Positions 6,910 to 15,627 of a DNA stretch of 64,000 nt are shown here, piece by piece. This stretch comes from Candidatus Polarisedimenticolia bacterium (GTDB taxonomy: Bacteria > Acidobacteriota > Polarisedimenticolia > Gp22-AA2 > AA152). Made by a program: the position numbers and the translations under genes. The first letter of the stretch is position 1; each line of letters begins with the position of its first letter. Below the pieces are notes generated by a model. That model searched no databases. It was not told the origin of the DNA and saw only the letters and a program-made list of their open reading frames with translations. Location: NCBI GenBank assembly GCA_036004685.1, contig DASYRE010000041.1, positions 1-64,000 of the forward strand, read 5' to 3'.

Positions 6910-9090
6910 TCAGCGGCCTGGAGGTCCGCTTGGGCACTTCGAGGAGACTTCGGCCAGGGCCTTCTCGAGGGCGTCGCGGCGGCGGGGGTCCCTCTCCAAA
7001 TCGCGCGCTCTCTCGAGCTTCGCCAGGGCGTCGCACGGACGTTGCATGCCGACGTAGGTGCGGGCCAGGTTGGTGAGCGCCGAGACGTCGTCCGGCAGAA
7101 AACTCAGCATGCCCTGATAGACCTGGACCGCGGCGTCATAGTCGCCCTGTTTCAGGTAGGCCCCTCCCAGCCGGGAGAGCGCTTCCGGCAGGTACGGATC
7201 GAGGTCGGCGGCGGCGGAGAAGGCGCTCACGGCTCCCGCCACCTTGCCGTGCGCTTCCATCAAGCTCCCGAGCTTCAGATAGCCCTGGACCGAATGGGGG
7301 TTCGTCGCCAAGGCCGTCCGGTAGGCCTGGGTCGCGCCCGCCACGTCGCCGAGCGAGCCGCGAGCGTCCCCCAAGGCGAGGTTCACCTCCTCGTCCGTCG
7401 GCCAGACGTTCCTCGCCCTCTCCACCGCCCCCAGGGCGTCGGTCAGCTTGCCCTGCGAGCGGTAGGCGGACCCCAGGGCCAGCAGGGCCGCGGCATCGTG
7501 GGGATTGAGATCGAGCGCGGCCCGCAGCTCCGGCTCGGCCAGGTCACCCCTCCCCGAAGCGAGCGCGCAGACTCCGTTCAGATACCGGGCGAGGTTCGAG
7601 GCGGGATCCATCCGGGAGGCGCGGCGCAACGCCGGGATGGCGCGCGCATAGTCGCGCTGAACGCAGGCCGCCTGCCCCGATTGGAGCGCGGCGCTGGAGG
7701 CCGCCAGCCGGTAGGTGTCCCATCCCGACAGGACGACGAGCGCGGTGCCGAGAAGGGCGGCGACGAAGCCCAGCGCCCGCCGCCTTCGGGGTTCCATTTG
7801 GAGGGCGAAGATCGGTCGCGCCGGATCGGAGGAGCTGCCGCGGGGCGCGGTCGCCAGCGCGGCGAGGAGCGTGGCGCTCCAGAGAAGCGGCGGCTCACGA
7901 AGCGGCGACGACAGCAGAGCGCACCCGGCCAGCGCGGCGAGGGAAGCGAGAGCCCCGGCGCGGGTCGCCCCCTCCTCCCGGTTCCTCCAGCCGGAGCCGA
8001 GCAGGCGGAGGGCCAGCCATATTAAAAGGAAGAGGCCGGGAGCCCCCAGCTCGGAACCGACCTCGAGGAATTCGTTTCCGGCCGATTGGGGCCAGCGGGA
8101 GGAGGTGAACGGAGAACGGGGCGTCAGGGCTCCGGCCTCCTGCGGAAAAACCCGGCGCCAGCTGCCCGCGCCGATCCCCAGAGGATGTCGAAGCATCATC
8201 TGCAGGGTGGCGCGCCACGTCTCGATCCGGAGGACCGGCCCCTGCAGCTCGGCGATTTTCAGGGACGGGGGAGACGACCAAAGCGAGAAGCCCCGCGTCC
8301 AGCTGACCGACAGGACGAGCAGGGCGGTGATTCCGGCGGCCGCGAGCCAGGACCGTCCTGGAACCCGAAAAGGCCGAGCCGATCCAGGGCTCCGCCGGAA
8401 AGTGGCCGCGGCGAGGACTCCCAGTCCGACGAGCGACCCCAGCCACGCCGCGGGCGTTCGCGCCAGAGCGACGAAAGCGGTCGCGACGGCCGCGCCGGCG
8501 ATCCACCCCCGCGCGCCCCGGTCGGGCGCCGCCGCGAGACCGAGCAGCAGCGGCAGCATCGATCCGACGAAGATCGAGGCGACGGTGACGTCGCCCACCA
8601 GCGCTCCTCCCTGAGTCGGCGGCAGAAGCGTCATTCCCGGGCCCACCAGCAATTGCAGCGTTCCCATGGCCGCCGTGGCCACCGCCGCCAGTCCCAGGCA
8701 CGAGCCGACGAGGCGGTCCTTCTTTTCCAGGACGGGAAGGGAAAGGAGCAGGACCAGACAAGCGAGAAAGGCGTCCCGGACCGCCGAGGAGGCTTCCGTC
8801 GCATTGGGGGCCTGGAACACGGAGAGCATGCCGATGAAGACGAGGAAGAAAACCGGGGCGGCGACGGCGCTCCTTCGCAGGACGATCCGGCTGGCGGACC
8901 AAGTGCCGGCGAGCCAGAAGCCCAGCACCGCAATCGCCGCCCAACGGAAGACGAGCTGCTTCGGAAGCTGAAAGGGATCGCCGAGCGAGCCGAGGAAGAC
9001 GAAAGGAATCGCCAGCGACGTCGCCGCGAGGATCCAACGGAGAGCGTCGTGGAAACGTGGCTCGGAGGATAGGGCCAAGCGGGACGCCAT
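6910..9090 (-). CDS. O-antigen ligase-like membrane protein with C-terminal TPR domain
   Basis: 726 aa from the ATG at 9090 (a GTG precedes it by one codon). Residues 15 to about 430 contain roughly ten hydrophobic helices with the large periplasmic loop typical of the Wzy/WaaL (O-antigen ligase) superfamily, including GIGAGSWRRVFPQE and SAGNEFLEVGSELGAPGLFLLIW, where the E/H-rich loop motifs lie. From about residue 470 to 715 there are about seven tetratricopeptide repeats (for example LNPHDAAALLALGSAYRSQGKLTDAL). Such fusions are common in bacteria that export polysaccharides or glycoproteins. No glycosyltransferases flank it, so ligase versus polymerase cannot be decided. Confidence 0.85.
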   Translation of the reverse strand: MASRLALSSEPRFHDALRWILAATSLAIPFVFLGSLGDPFQLPKQLVFRWAAIAVLGFWLAGTWSASRIVLRRSAVAAPVFFLVFIGMLSVFQAPNATEASSAVRDAFLACLVLLLSLPVLEKKDRLVGSCLGLAAVATAAMGTLQLLVGPGMTLLPPTQGGALVGDVTVASIFVGSMLPLLLGLAAAPDRGARGWIAGAAVATAFVALARTPAAWLGSLVGLGVLAAATFRRSPGSARPFRVPGRSWLAAAGITALLVLSVSWTRGFSLWSSPPSLKIAELQGPVLRIETWRATLQMMLRHPLGIGAGSWRRVFPQEAGALTPRSPFTSSRWPQSAGNEFLEVGSELGAPGLFLLIWLALRLLGSGWRNREEGATRAGALASLAALAGCALLSSPLREPPLLWSATLLAALATAPRGSSSDPARPIFALQMEPRRRRALGFVAALLGTALVVLSGWDTYRLAASSAALQSGQAACVQRDYARAIPALRRASRMDPASNLARYLNGVCALASGRGDLAEPELRAALDLNPHDAAALLALGSAYRSQGKLTDALGAVERARNVWPTDEEVNLALGDARGSLGDVAGATQAYRTALATNPHSVQGYLKLGSLMEAHGKVAGAVSAFSAAADLDPYLPEALSRLGGAYLKQGDYDAAVQVYQGMLSFLPDDVSALTNLARTYVGMQRPCDALAKLERARDLERDPRRRDALEKALAEVSSKCPSGPPGR

Positions 9091-9176
9091 CACCGGAAAG
9101 AGTCCTTGAACAGGAGGGAAGCGCGAAAAGGCGGAATCCTAGCACAGCCTCGGGAGGAGCATCAACACTGCGCGGT

Positions 9177-9205
9177 TTGACCCTCCGCCGGGCCGAGTCT
9201 AGAAT
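9177..9205 (+). promoter_or_regulatory. Sigma-70 promoter for the DUF2007/GHMP kinase operon
   Basis: TTGACC (9177-9182), 17-base spacer, TAGAAT (9200-9205), 45 bases before the GTG start at 9251. The divergent O-antigen ligase gene begins at 9090. Confidence 0.65.
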
Positions 9206-9250
9206 CGGCCAGCCGGCGGGGAGCCGATTTCCCGCTTCGACGGGGGCGGC

Positions 9251-9526
9251 GTGGCGACCAAGATCATCTTCAGGACCTGGGACGATAGCGAAGCGGAGCT
9301 GATCCGCGGCCTCCTGGAGAGCTACGGAATCCCGTGCAGCGTGATCTCGGACATCACTCACGCGGTGGTGCCACTCACTGTGGACGGCTTGGGGGAGATC
9401 CGACTTTCGGTCCCCGAGGAGGCGGCCGAAGAGGCCGAAGGGATCCTCCGGGAGCACCAGAACGCCGGGCCGGTCTCCGTCCCCCGGGCGGAGAAGGCCT
9501 CTTGCGGCGGCGACGAGGATGAATGA
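9251..9526 (+). CDS. DUF2007-family small protein
   Basis: 91 aa with a GTG start. The first 70 residues match the DUF2007 'putative signal-transducing' pattern: TKIIFRTWDDSEAELIRGLLESYGIPC, then VRLSVPEEAAEEAEGIL-like ferredoxin-fold halves (here GEIRLSVPEEAAEEAEGILRE). The acidic tail CGGDEDE follows. These small cytoplasmic proteins are widespread and uncharacterised, and often sit next to sugar or cell-envelope genes. It overlaps the GHMP kinase start by 8 bases, so the two are translationally coupled. Confidence 0.8.
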   Translation: MATKIIFRTWDDSEAELIRGLLESYGIPCSVISDITHAVVPLTVDGLGEIRLSVPEEAAEEAEGILREHQNAGPVSVPRAEKASCGGDEDE

Positions 9527-10532
9527 GATCCTGGCCCGGGCGCCCACCCGGGTCGACCTGGCCGGCGGGACCCTCGATCTCTGGCCCATCTCCCTTCTGG
9601 AAGAAGGAGCCCGGACGGTCAACGCCGCCATCGATCTGGAGGCGTCCGCGCGCCTTGTGCCGCGCCGCGACTCCGCCATCCACCTCCAATCCCTCGATCA
9701 GGCGATCGCTGAGACTTATCCGAGCGTGACCGCGATGCGCCTCGACGGACGCCTCGGTTTCATGGCGCGCCTGGTGCGGGAGATTCCGCCGGGCGGCGGA
9801 ATCGATCTGATCACCGACTGCGCGGCGCCGGCAGGCTCCGGCCTGGGAGGATCGTCGGCGCTGGGGATCGCCGCAGGCGCCGCCCTGGCGCGCTTCCGCG
9901 GGGAGGAAATCTCCGCGGGCGCGCTCCTCGATCTCGTCCAAGGGGTGGAGACTCAGGTCCTTCGCGTCCCCACGGGGGTCCAGGATTATCATCCCGCGCT
10001 GCGCGGCGGAGCTCTGGCGATTCATTACGGCGTTCGGGGGACCCGGGTCGAGGAGATCCCGGTCGACATCGATTGGCTCGGAGAGCGGATGGTCCTCTGT
10101 TTTTCCGGCGTGGCGCGATCCTCGGGCGTCAGCAACTGGGACATGCTGAAGCGCTACCTGGACGGCGAGCGAGCGGCGGTGGAGGGGATTCGGCGCGTCG
10201 CCGGCGCGACCCGGCGGATGGAGAAGGCGCTGGCGGCCGCCGACCTCGAGGAGGCGGCCGCGGCGCTGGCCGAGGAGTGGGAATCGAGAAAAACGCTTTC
10301 GGAGAAGGTGAGCAATCGCGAAATCGAGTCGCAGATGGCCGCGGCGAAGCGGGCCGGGGCGCTCTCGGGCAAGGTCTGCGGCGCGGGGGGCGGCGGGTGC
10401 ATCGTTTTCTTGGCTCACCCTGAAAACCGTCGGCGGGTGGAGCAGGCCTTGGAGGAGCAGGGGGCGCGAGTCCTCGCGGCCCGTCCCCGGCGCGAGGGCC
10501 TCCGAATCGAGGTCATCCCGATTCCCCATTGA
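9519..10532 (+). CDS. GHMP kinase, D-glycero-manno-heptose 7-phosphate kinase-like
   Basis: 337 aa. The N-terminus ARAPTRVDLAGGTLDLWP is the GHMP substrate-binding strand. The ATP loop PAGSGLGGSSALGIAAGAAL (about residues 105-125) is motif 2, and LSGKVCGAGGGGCIVFL (about 285-300) is motif 3. The overall arrangement is closest to HddA-type kinases that phosphorylate heptose-7-phosphate for surface-polysaccharide or S-layer glycan sugars; fucokinase or another sugar kinase is the alternative. It overlaps the DUF2007 gene by 8 bases. The nearby O-antigen ligase fits envelope glycan synthesis. Confidence 0.85.
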   Translation: MNEILARAPTRVDLAGGTLDLWPISLLEEGARTVNAAIDLEASARLVPRRDSAIHLQSLDQAIAETYPSVTAMRLDGRLGFMARLVREIPPGGGIDLITDCAAPAGSGLGGSSALGIAAGAALARFRGEEISAGALLDLVQGVETQVLRVPTGVQDYHPALRGGALAIHYGVRGTRVEEIPVDIDWLGERMVLCFSGVARSSGVSNWDMLKRYLDGERAAVEGIRRVAGATRRMEKALAAADLEEAAAALAEEWESRKTLSEKVSNREIESQMAAAKRAGALSGKVCGAGGGGCIVFLAHPENRRRVEQALEEQGARVLAARPRREGLRIEVIPIPH

Positions 10533-10613
10533 ATCCACGGCGTTCTCGGCGTAAATTCAAGGTACGCATTGGAAACCGAGCATGATGAACGCCGAGCGGA
10601 CGGCCGGGAACCG

Positions 10614-11639
10614 ATGACGGGACCCTGGCGGCCCCTTGGCGCTCTGGTGCTTCTCGGCGGCCTGGCCATCGCCTTCGCCGAGAGGCCCGCGTCCTTCGCC
10701 TCCGGTGCGGGGGCGTTTCAGAAGGGGATGGTCCTCGGGATCTTCTCGAAGAGCGAGCCCGACTATTTCCGGCGGAGCCTCGACGAGCTGAGTTCCCTGG
10801 GTGTGGATTCGGTCTCTCTGATCGTGCCGAAAGTCCAAGAAGACGTGCGGTCGACCGGCTTCCATGACGACCCCTGGATTACTCCCGCCGATGAGAGCCT
10901 TCGACGAGCCGCCCGGGAAGCCCATCGCCGGGGGATGCGCGTCTTGCTGTTTCCGATCGTTTACGTCCGGGATCTCGAAGAGGGGGAGTGGCGGGGAACC
11001 CTGGCCCCGGCGAGCTGGGACGATTGGTTCGGCGCCTATGAGGAGATGATCCTCCACTACGCCCGCCTCGCGGCGGAAGAGCGGGTAGAGTATTTCAGCG
11101 TCGGCTCGGAGCTCTGCTCGACCGAGCACCTGACCGACCGGTGGCGGCGGGTCATCCGCAAAGTGCGGTCCGGCTATGCAGGGAAGATCACCTACTCGGC
11201 CAATTGGGATCACCTGGACGAGATCCGGTTTGGCGACCAGCTCGATTACCTCGGGATGAACGCCTATTTCGAGGTGGGAAAGGGGGGCCGGTCCGACGTG
11301 GGCTCGATGGTCTCCCGGTGGCAGGAGATTCAGAAGGGCATCCGGCACTGGCGGGCGCGCAACGGCAACAAGCCCCTGGTGATCACCGAGATTGGATATC
11401 CGAGCCGAGCCGGTGCCTCCGTCGATCCCTGGAACTATTTCGGCGACGGGGAGCCCGATCAGGAAATCCAGCGAAGATGTTACGAGGCCTTTGCCCGCGC
11501 CTGGAAAGGTGAGAGAATGCTCGACGGAGTCTATTTCTACATGTGGTGGGGGGAGGGGGGACCCCAGGATACCGATTACACCCCGCGCGGCAAGAGCGCG
11601 CAATCCGTCCTCAGAGGATGGTACCGAGGGGAAGAGTGA
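10614..11639 (+). CDS. Exported TIM-barrel glycoside hydrolase (GH113-like)
   Basis: 341 aa from ATG 10614; a TTG 15 codons upstream gives only a charged, unlikely extension. A signal peptide or anchor covers residues 1-33 (LGALVLLGGLAIAFAE). The barrel shows GMVLGIFS, then VDSVSLIVPKVQ, GMRVLLFPIVYV, FSVGSELC (acid/base Glu candidate), ITYSANWD, LDYLGMNAYF and PLVITEIGYPS (nucleophile Glu candidate), the order of catalytic strands in GH113/GH-A beta-mannanases. C-terminal YFYMWWGEGG completes the barrel. The likely role is hydrolysis of a mannan or similar glycan outside the cytoplasm. Substrate is inferred from fold only. Confidence 0.75.
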   Translation: MTGPWRPLGALVLLGGLAIAFAERPASFASGAGAFQKGMVLGIFSKSEPDYFRRSLDELSSLGVDSVSLIVPKVQEDVRSTGFHDDPWITPADESLRRAAREAHRRGMRVLLFPIVYVRDLEEGEWRGTLAPASWDDWFGAYEEMILHYARLAAEERVEYFSVGSELCSTEHLTDRWRRVIRKVRSGYAGKITYSANWDHLDEIRFGDQLDYLGMNAYFEVGKGGRSDVGSMVSRWQEIQKGIRHWRARNGNKPLVITEIGYPSRAGASVDPWNYFGDGEPDQEIQRRCYEAFARAWKGERMLDGVYFYMWWGEGGPQDTDYTPRGKSAQSVLRGWYRGEE

Positions 11640-11673
11640 GCGGCCCTTCCGAGCGGCCGGGAGAGGATAGCTT

Positions 11674-12252
11674 ATGAAGAAGCCATTGCGAACCGGACGG
11701 ATCGGCGGAGGAATCTCGATTCTCGCGGCGCTGATCGCCGTCGCGGGTGCCGCCGGGGCGGCGCAGCTCGTGACCTTTACCCGGGGCCAGGCGATCGTGG
11801 TTCAAGGGGTCGAGAGGCGCGGCGCTTGGTACTATTTCACCCTTGATCACGGCGGAGAGATGGGAGTCCCGGTCAACCGCGTGGCACGTATCGAAGAATA
11901 CGAAGCGCCTCCGGGGGCTCCGGCCGTCCCCGAGCCCGCGGCGGTCGCCTCGGCGCCTCCCGCGGCGAGCCCGGGAGTCGTTCCGGCGACGCCGCAGGGT
12001 GCCGCCGTCGCGGCCGAAGCGCTGTCCGCCGATGCGGCGAGCCGCCCCGATCCCGCCGCCGCGGCCGGCACGAACGTGGCGGCTCCCGGAACGGAGGACT
12101 GGCGGTATAAGGTCCGGATGAGCGGCGGCCCGATGAAGAAAGAATTGGGAATGGCGCCGAACGGTCCGGGCGGTCCCGGGGGACGGGGTCCCATGGGCGG
12201 ACGAATGGGCCAGCGGCGCTTTCCTCCCCAGCCGCCCAATCCTCAAAACTGA
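11674..12252 (+). CDS. Exported Ala/Pro-rich protein with Gly-rich tail
   Basis: 192 aa. Signal peptide at residues 1-31 (basic MKKPLRTGR, hydrophobic core ending AAGAA). A short SH3-like beta stretch follows (QAIVVQGVERRGAWYYFTLDHGGEMGVPVNRVARIEEY, about 40-80). Then comes a low-complexity Ala/Pro/Val linker (about 80-145) and a Gly/Pro/Met-rich C-terminus (GPGGPGGRGPMGGRMGQ). No catalytic motif. It lies 34 bases after the glycosidase gene and may share its transcript. Function unknown. Confidence 0.65.
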   Translation: MKKPLRTGRIGGGISILAALIAVAGAAGAAQLVTFTRGQAIVVQGVERRGAWYYFTLDHGGEMGVPVNRVARIEEYEAPPGAPAVPEPAAVASAPPAASPGVVPATPQGAAVAAEALSADAASRPDPAAAAGTNVAAPGTEDWRYKVRMSGGPMKKELGMAPNGPGGPGGRGPMGGRMGQRRFPPQPPNPQN

Positions 12253-12296
12253 GCCGCGCGCACCCTTCCGGAGCTCCGACGGAGATCGGAATACCG

Positions 12297-12851
12297 ATGA
12301 GAATCTGCGTCGGTCTCACCGGCCCGAACGCTTCGGGAAAGGGCGAAGTCTCCTCCTATCTTGAAGGCCTGGGCTTCTCCGCCCATTCTCTGTCCGACGT
12401 CGTCCGCGAAGAGGCCACCCGCCAAGGTCTGGACCATTCCAGGGATTCGCTGATTCGGACCGGAAACTATCTCCGGGAGAGCTTCGGGCCCGGGATTCTA
12501 GCGCTTCGAATCATCCCGCTCCTCGAGGAGCGGAGTGTCGTCGATTCCATCCGGAATCCGGGAGAGATTGAAACGTTCCGGAAGGTCCCGGGATTCTTTC
12601 TCCTGGGCGTGGAGGCCCCGGTGGCGATGCGCTTCGAGAGGAGCCGGAGGCGGGCGCGCTCCGGGGACGGCCTCACGTTGGAGGAGTTTCGCCGCAAGGA
12701 GGCCCTGGAACAAGCCGAGTCCGGTCCCGGCCAGCAGCTCCGGACCTGCCTTTCCCTCGCCGACGAGATCCTCCAGAACGACGGGACGCTCGACGACCTC
12801 AGGCTCCTGGTGCAAGAAGTCCTCCGCAGGAGAGGCGCCCTTCCGGACTGA
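12297..12851 (+). CDS. P-loop nucleoside-monophosphate-kinase-like ATPase (UPF0200-like)
   Basis: 184 aa. Walker A is GLTGPNASGKGEV at residues 7-19. VVDSIRNPGEIETFRKVPGFFLLGVEA (about 80-105) matches the second conserved block of UPF0200/dephospho-CoA-kinase-like proteins, and RFERSRRRARSGD resembles an arginine-rich lid. These proteins are predicted to phosphorylate a nucleotide or related small molecule, substrate unknown. GGAGATCGG precedes the ATG. It is convergent with the rhomboid gene, 6 bases apart. Confidence 0.7.
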   Translation: MRICVGLTGPNASGKGEVSSYLEGLGFSAHSLSDVVREEATRQGLDHSRDSLIRTGNYLRESFGPGILALRIIPLLEERSVVDSIRNPGEIETFRKVPGFFLLGVEAPVAMRFERSRRRARSGDGLTLEEFRRKEALEQAESGPGQQLRTCLSLADEILQNDGTLDDLRLLVQEVLRRRGALPD

Positions 12852-12857
12852 CCGATC

Positions 12858-13532
12858 TCAGCCTGCCCGCCGCCTGTCTTGGCGCACGAAGAAGCCGATC
12901 AGGAGCATGCCGCAGAGGAAACCGCCGATGTGCGCGAAGAAGGCCACGCCACTCGATCCGGAGGCCGGAACCGACAGGATCTGCACGACGAACCACATTC
13001 CCAGGATGATCAGGGCGGGGATCGGGACGATTCGAACGAAGAAGAAAAGAATCACCAGCGTGCGGACGCGGGCCGTCGGGTAGAGCAGGGCATAGGCTCC
13101 CAGAATTCCGGCGATTGCGCCGGAGGCTCCGACGAGGGGAACTCGGGAGAGAGGCATGGCGGCAATCTGGAAGAAGGCGGCGGCGAGACCGCAGGCGAGA
13201 TAAAAGACCACAAAGCGCAGAGGACCCATCGCGTCCTCGACGTTGTCCCCGAAGATCCATAGATAGAGCATGTTCCCGCCGACGTGCAGAAAGCCGCCAT
13301 GGAGGAACATCGAGGTGATCAGGGTGATCCACGGAACGTCGGCGAGCGAGGCGGGAGCGACATGCCGAACGTCGAGTTCCGCCGGGATCGCCCCGAACTG
13401 GAAGACGAGCGCTTTCAGGGCGGGATGGGGAAGCGTCCACTCGTAACCGAAGACCACCAGGTTGATGGCGATGATCAGGACGGTCGCGAACGGGAAGGAG
13501 CGGATTGGGTTTTCGTCCTTCAGCGGAATCAT
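12858..13532 (-). CDS. Rhomboid-family intramembrane serine protease
   Basis: 224 aa, six predicted transmembrane helices. The catalytic serine is S137 in the GASGA motif at the start of helix 4, and the catalytic histidine is H201 in HIGGFLCGM of helix 6. HGGFLHVGGNMLYLWIFGDNVED (about 78-100) is the conserved oxyanion/loop region of bacterial rhomboids. The N-terminal IPLKDENPIRSFP is also typical. It cleaves transmembrane substrates within the bilayer; substrates here are unknown. It is divergent from dxs. Confidence 0.93.
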   Translation of the reverse strand: MIPLKDENPIRSFPFATVLIIAINLVVFGYEWTLPHPALKALVFQFGAIPAELDVRHVAPASLADVPWITLITSMFLHGGFLHVGGNMLYLWIFGDNVEDAMGPLRFVVFYLACGLAAAFFQIAAMPLSRVPLVGASGAIAGILGAYALLYPTARVRTLVILFFFVRIVPIPALIILGMWFVVQILSVPASGSSGVAFFAHIGGFLCGMLLIGFFVRQDRRRAG

Positions 13533-13587
13533 CGCGCTCCCCGGCGGGAAAGACCGCGAATTCTAGCATAGCGGTGCGGCTCGCTAT

Positions 13588-13616
13588 TTGACAGCCTCCG
13601 GAGCGGTGTCTATAGT
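13588..13616 (+). promoter_or_regulatory. Consensus sigma-70 promoter of dxs
   Basis: TTGACA (13588-13593), exact 17-base spacer, TATAGT (13611-13616). GGAGGAG lies just before the dxs ATG. One of the best promoters in the window, consistent with constitutive expression. Confidence 0.85.
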
Positions 13617-13659
13617 AAGCCCCTATTTTTTGTTGGAATTCCGGAGAATCGGAGGAGCG

Positions 13660-15627
13660 ATGGGGGATACGCTGACCGGCGGGCTGGACCTTCCCCTTCC
13701 CCGCCGCGCCGGCGAAAGAGCTGAAGCCGCCGAGGAGAGGATTTCCGCCGAACCGCTCCTTCCCCGCATCGAATCGCCCGCCGACCTCAAGGCGCTCAGT
13801 CTGGAGGATCTCCGGCGCCTGGCGCAGGAAATCCGCGAGTACGTCATCGCGATCGTCTCCAAGGTGGGCGGGCACCTGGGCCCCAGCCTGGGAGTGGTCG
13901 AGCTGACCCTCGCCCTCCACAAGATCTTCGACTCTCCCACCGACAAGATCGTCTGGGACGTGGGCCATCAGGCCTACCCGCACAAAATCCTGACGGGCCG
14001 ACGGGAGCGCTTCCCGACCCTCCGCCAGTACCGGGGCTTGAGCGGCTTCGTCACCCCCGCCGAGTCGCCTCACGACGCCTTCGGGGTCGCCCACGCGAGC
14101 ACCTCGATCGCGGCGGCCCTCGGAATGGCGGCGGCGCGCGATCTCAAAGGCGAGAAGCATCACGTGGTGACGGTCACGGGCGACGGGGCGATGACGGGGG
14201 GGTTGGCCTACGAGGCCCTGAACAACGCCGGCCATTCGGGCCGCGATCTGCTCGTGATCCTCAACGACAACGAGATGTCGATCTCCCCTAACGTCGGCGC
14301 CATCTCCCATTACCTGACGAGCATCACGGCGAACCCCTTCTACGGCCGGGTGAAGGAAGAGGTCAAGGGCCTGCTGGAGCGGCTGCCGCTCGGCGAGCCG
14401 GTGGGGGAGCTGGCCAGGCGGGTGGAGCAGAATCTCAAGAATCTGCTGGTGCCGGGCGCCCTGTTTCAGTCGCTGGGTTTCTCCTACTTCGGCCCGATCG
14501 ACGGCCACGACCTCGAGGAGCTGCTCGCCGTCCTCGGACGGCTGAAAAGCTCGAAGGGGCCCGTCCTGCTACACGTGCTCACCAAGAAGGGGAAAGGGTA
14601 CGCTCCGGCGGAAGGCGACGCCTGCACCTTCCACGGCATCAGCCCTTTCGACGCCACCACCGGCAAGGCCGACGCGGGGAGCGGCGGGCTTCCCAGCTAC
14701 AACGAGGTTCTGGCCTCCGCGCTGGCCGACCTTTCGGAAGGTGACGCGAGGATCGTGGCGGTCACGGCGGCGATGGCCGACGGCACCGGACTGGTGAAGT
14801 ACCGCCGCCGGTTCCCGAACCGGTTCTTCGACGTCGGGATTGCCGAAGCCCACGGGGTCTGCTTCGCCGCCGGGCTGGCGATCCAGGGAATGCGGCCCGT
14901 GGCGGCCATCTACTCCACGTTCCTGCAGCGCGCCTACGATCAGATCATTCACGACGTGGGAATCCAGAGCCTTCCGGTCGTCTTCTGTCTCGATCGGGCG
15001 GGCCTGGTCGGACCCGACGGGCCGACGCATCACGGAGTCTTCGATCTGACTTATCTGCGGGCGGTCCCGAACTTCGTCATCGCCGCCCCGAAAGACGGCA
15101 ACGAGATGAAGGATCTCCTGGCGACCGCGTTGAGTCAGCAAACCGCTCCCTTCGCCCTCCGCTATCCCAAAACCGCTTGCGTCCGATTCGACCCCGATCG
15201 GCCGGCCCGCCCGATCCCGATCGGATCCTGGGAAGGGATCCATCGAGGCGCCGGAATCTGCCTGCTCGCCGTGGGGGCGATGGTGGAAGCCTGCGAGAAA
15301 GCCCTGCCTCTCTTGAGGGAAAAAGGAGTCGACGCCGGCCTGGTCAACTGCCGCTTCGTGAAGCCGCTGGATCGGGAGCTCCTGCGGAAGCTCCGGGCCG
15401 ACTACCGATTGCTGGTGACGGTGGAGGAGAACGTCGTCAACGGCGGTTTCGGGGCGGGCGTGCATGAAGCCCTGGCGGAGATGAGGCTGGAGGGTCCGGT
15501 GGCTCACTTCGCGGTTCCGGACCGCTTCGTCACCCACGGCTCGCGGGGCGAGCTGCTGGAGGAGGTTGGCTTGAGTCCCGCGCGGATCGCGGAGCGCGTA
15601 CGGGACCTGGCGGGAGAACCACGATGA
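13660..15627 (+). CDS. dxs: 1-deoxy-D-xylulose-5-phosphate synthase
   Basis: 655 aa. TPP-dependent condensation of pyruvate and glyceraldehyde 3-phosphate, first step of the MEP isoprenoid pathway. Key blocks: VWDVGHQAYPHKILTGRR (catalytic His region, about 90-108), VTGDGAMTGGLAYEALNNAG (TPP/Mg motif, about 175-195), the transketolase pyrimidine domain with DVGIAEAHGVCFAAGLA (about 393-410) and DRAGLVGPDGPTHHG. It starts at the ATG at 13660, with GGAGGAG seven bases ahead and the promoter upstream; an in-frame extension into the promoter is rejected. It overlaps pepA by 4 bases (ATGA). The N-terminal 20 or so residues are longer than usual and not conserved. Confidence 0.97.
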   Translation: MGDTLTGGLDLPLPRRAGERAEAAEERISAEPLLPRIESPADLKALSLEDLRRLAQEIREYVIAIVSKVGGHLGPSLGVVELTLALHKIFDSPTDKIVWDVGHQAYPHKILTGRRERFPTLRQYRGLSGFVTPAESPHDAFGVAHASTSIAAALGMAAARDLKGEKHHVVTVTGDGAMTGGLAYEALNNAGHSGRDLLVILNDNEMSISPNVGAISHYLTSITANPFYGRVKEEVKGLLERLPLGEPVGELARRVEQNLKNLLVPGALFQSLGFSYFGPIDGHDLEELLAVLGRLKSSKGPVLLHVLTKKGKGYAPAEGDACTFHGISPFDATTGKADAGSGGLPSYNEVLASALADLSEGDARIVAVTAAMADGTGLVKYRRRFPNRFFDVGIAEAHGVCFAAGLAIQGMRPVAAIYSTFLQRAYDQIIHDVGIQSLPVVFCLDRAGLVGPDGPTHHGVFDLTYLRAVPNFVIAAPKDGNEMKDLLATALSQQTAPFALRYPKTACVRFDPDRPARPIPIGSWEGIHRGAGICLLAVGAMVEACEKALPLLREKGVDAGLVNCRFVKPLDRELLRKLRADYRLLVTVEENVVNGGFGAGVHEALAEMRLEGPVAHFAVPDRFVTHGSRGELLEEVGLSPARIAERVRDLAGEPR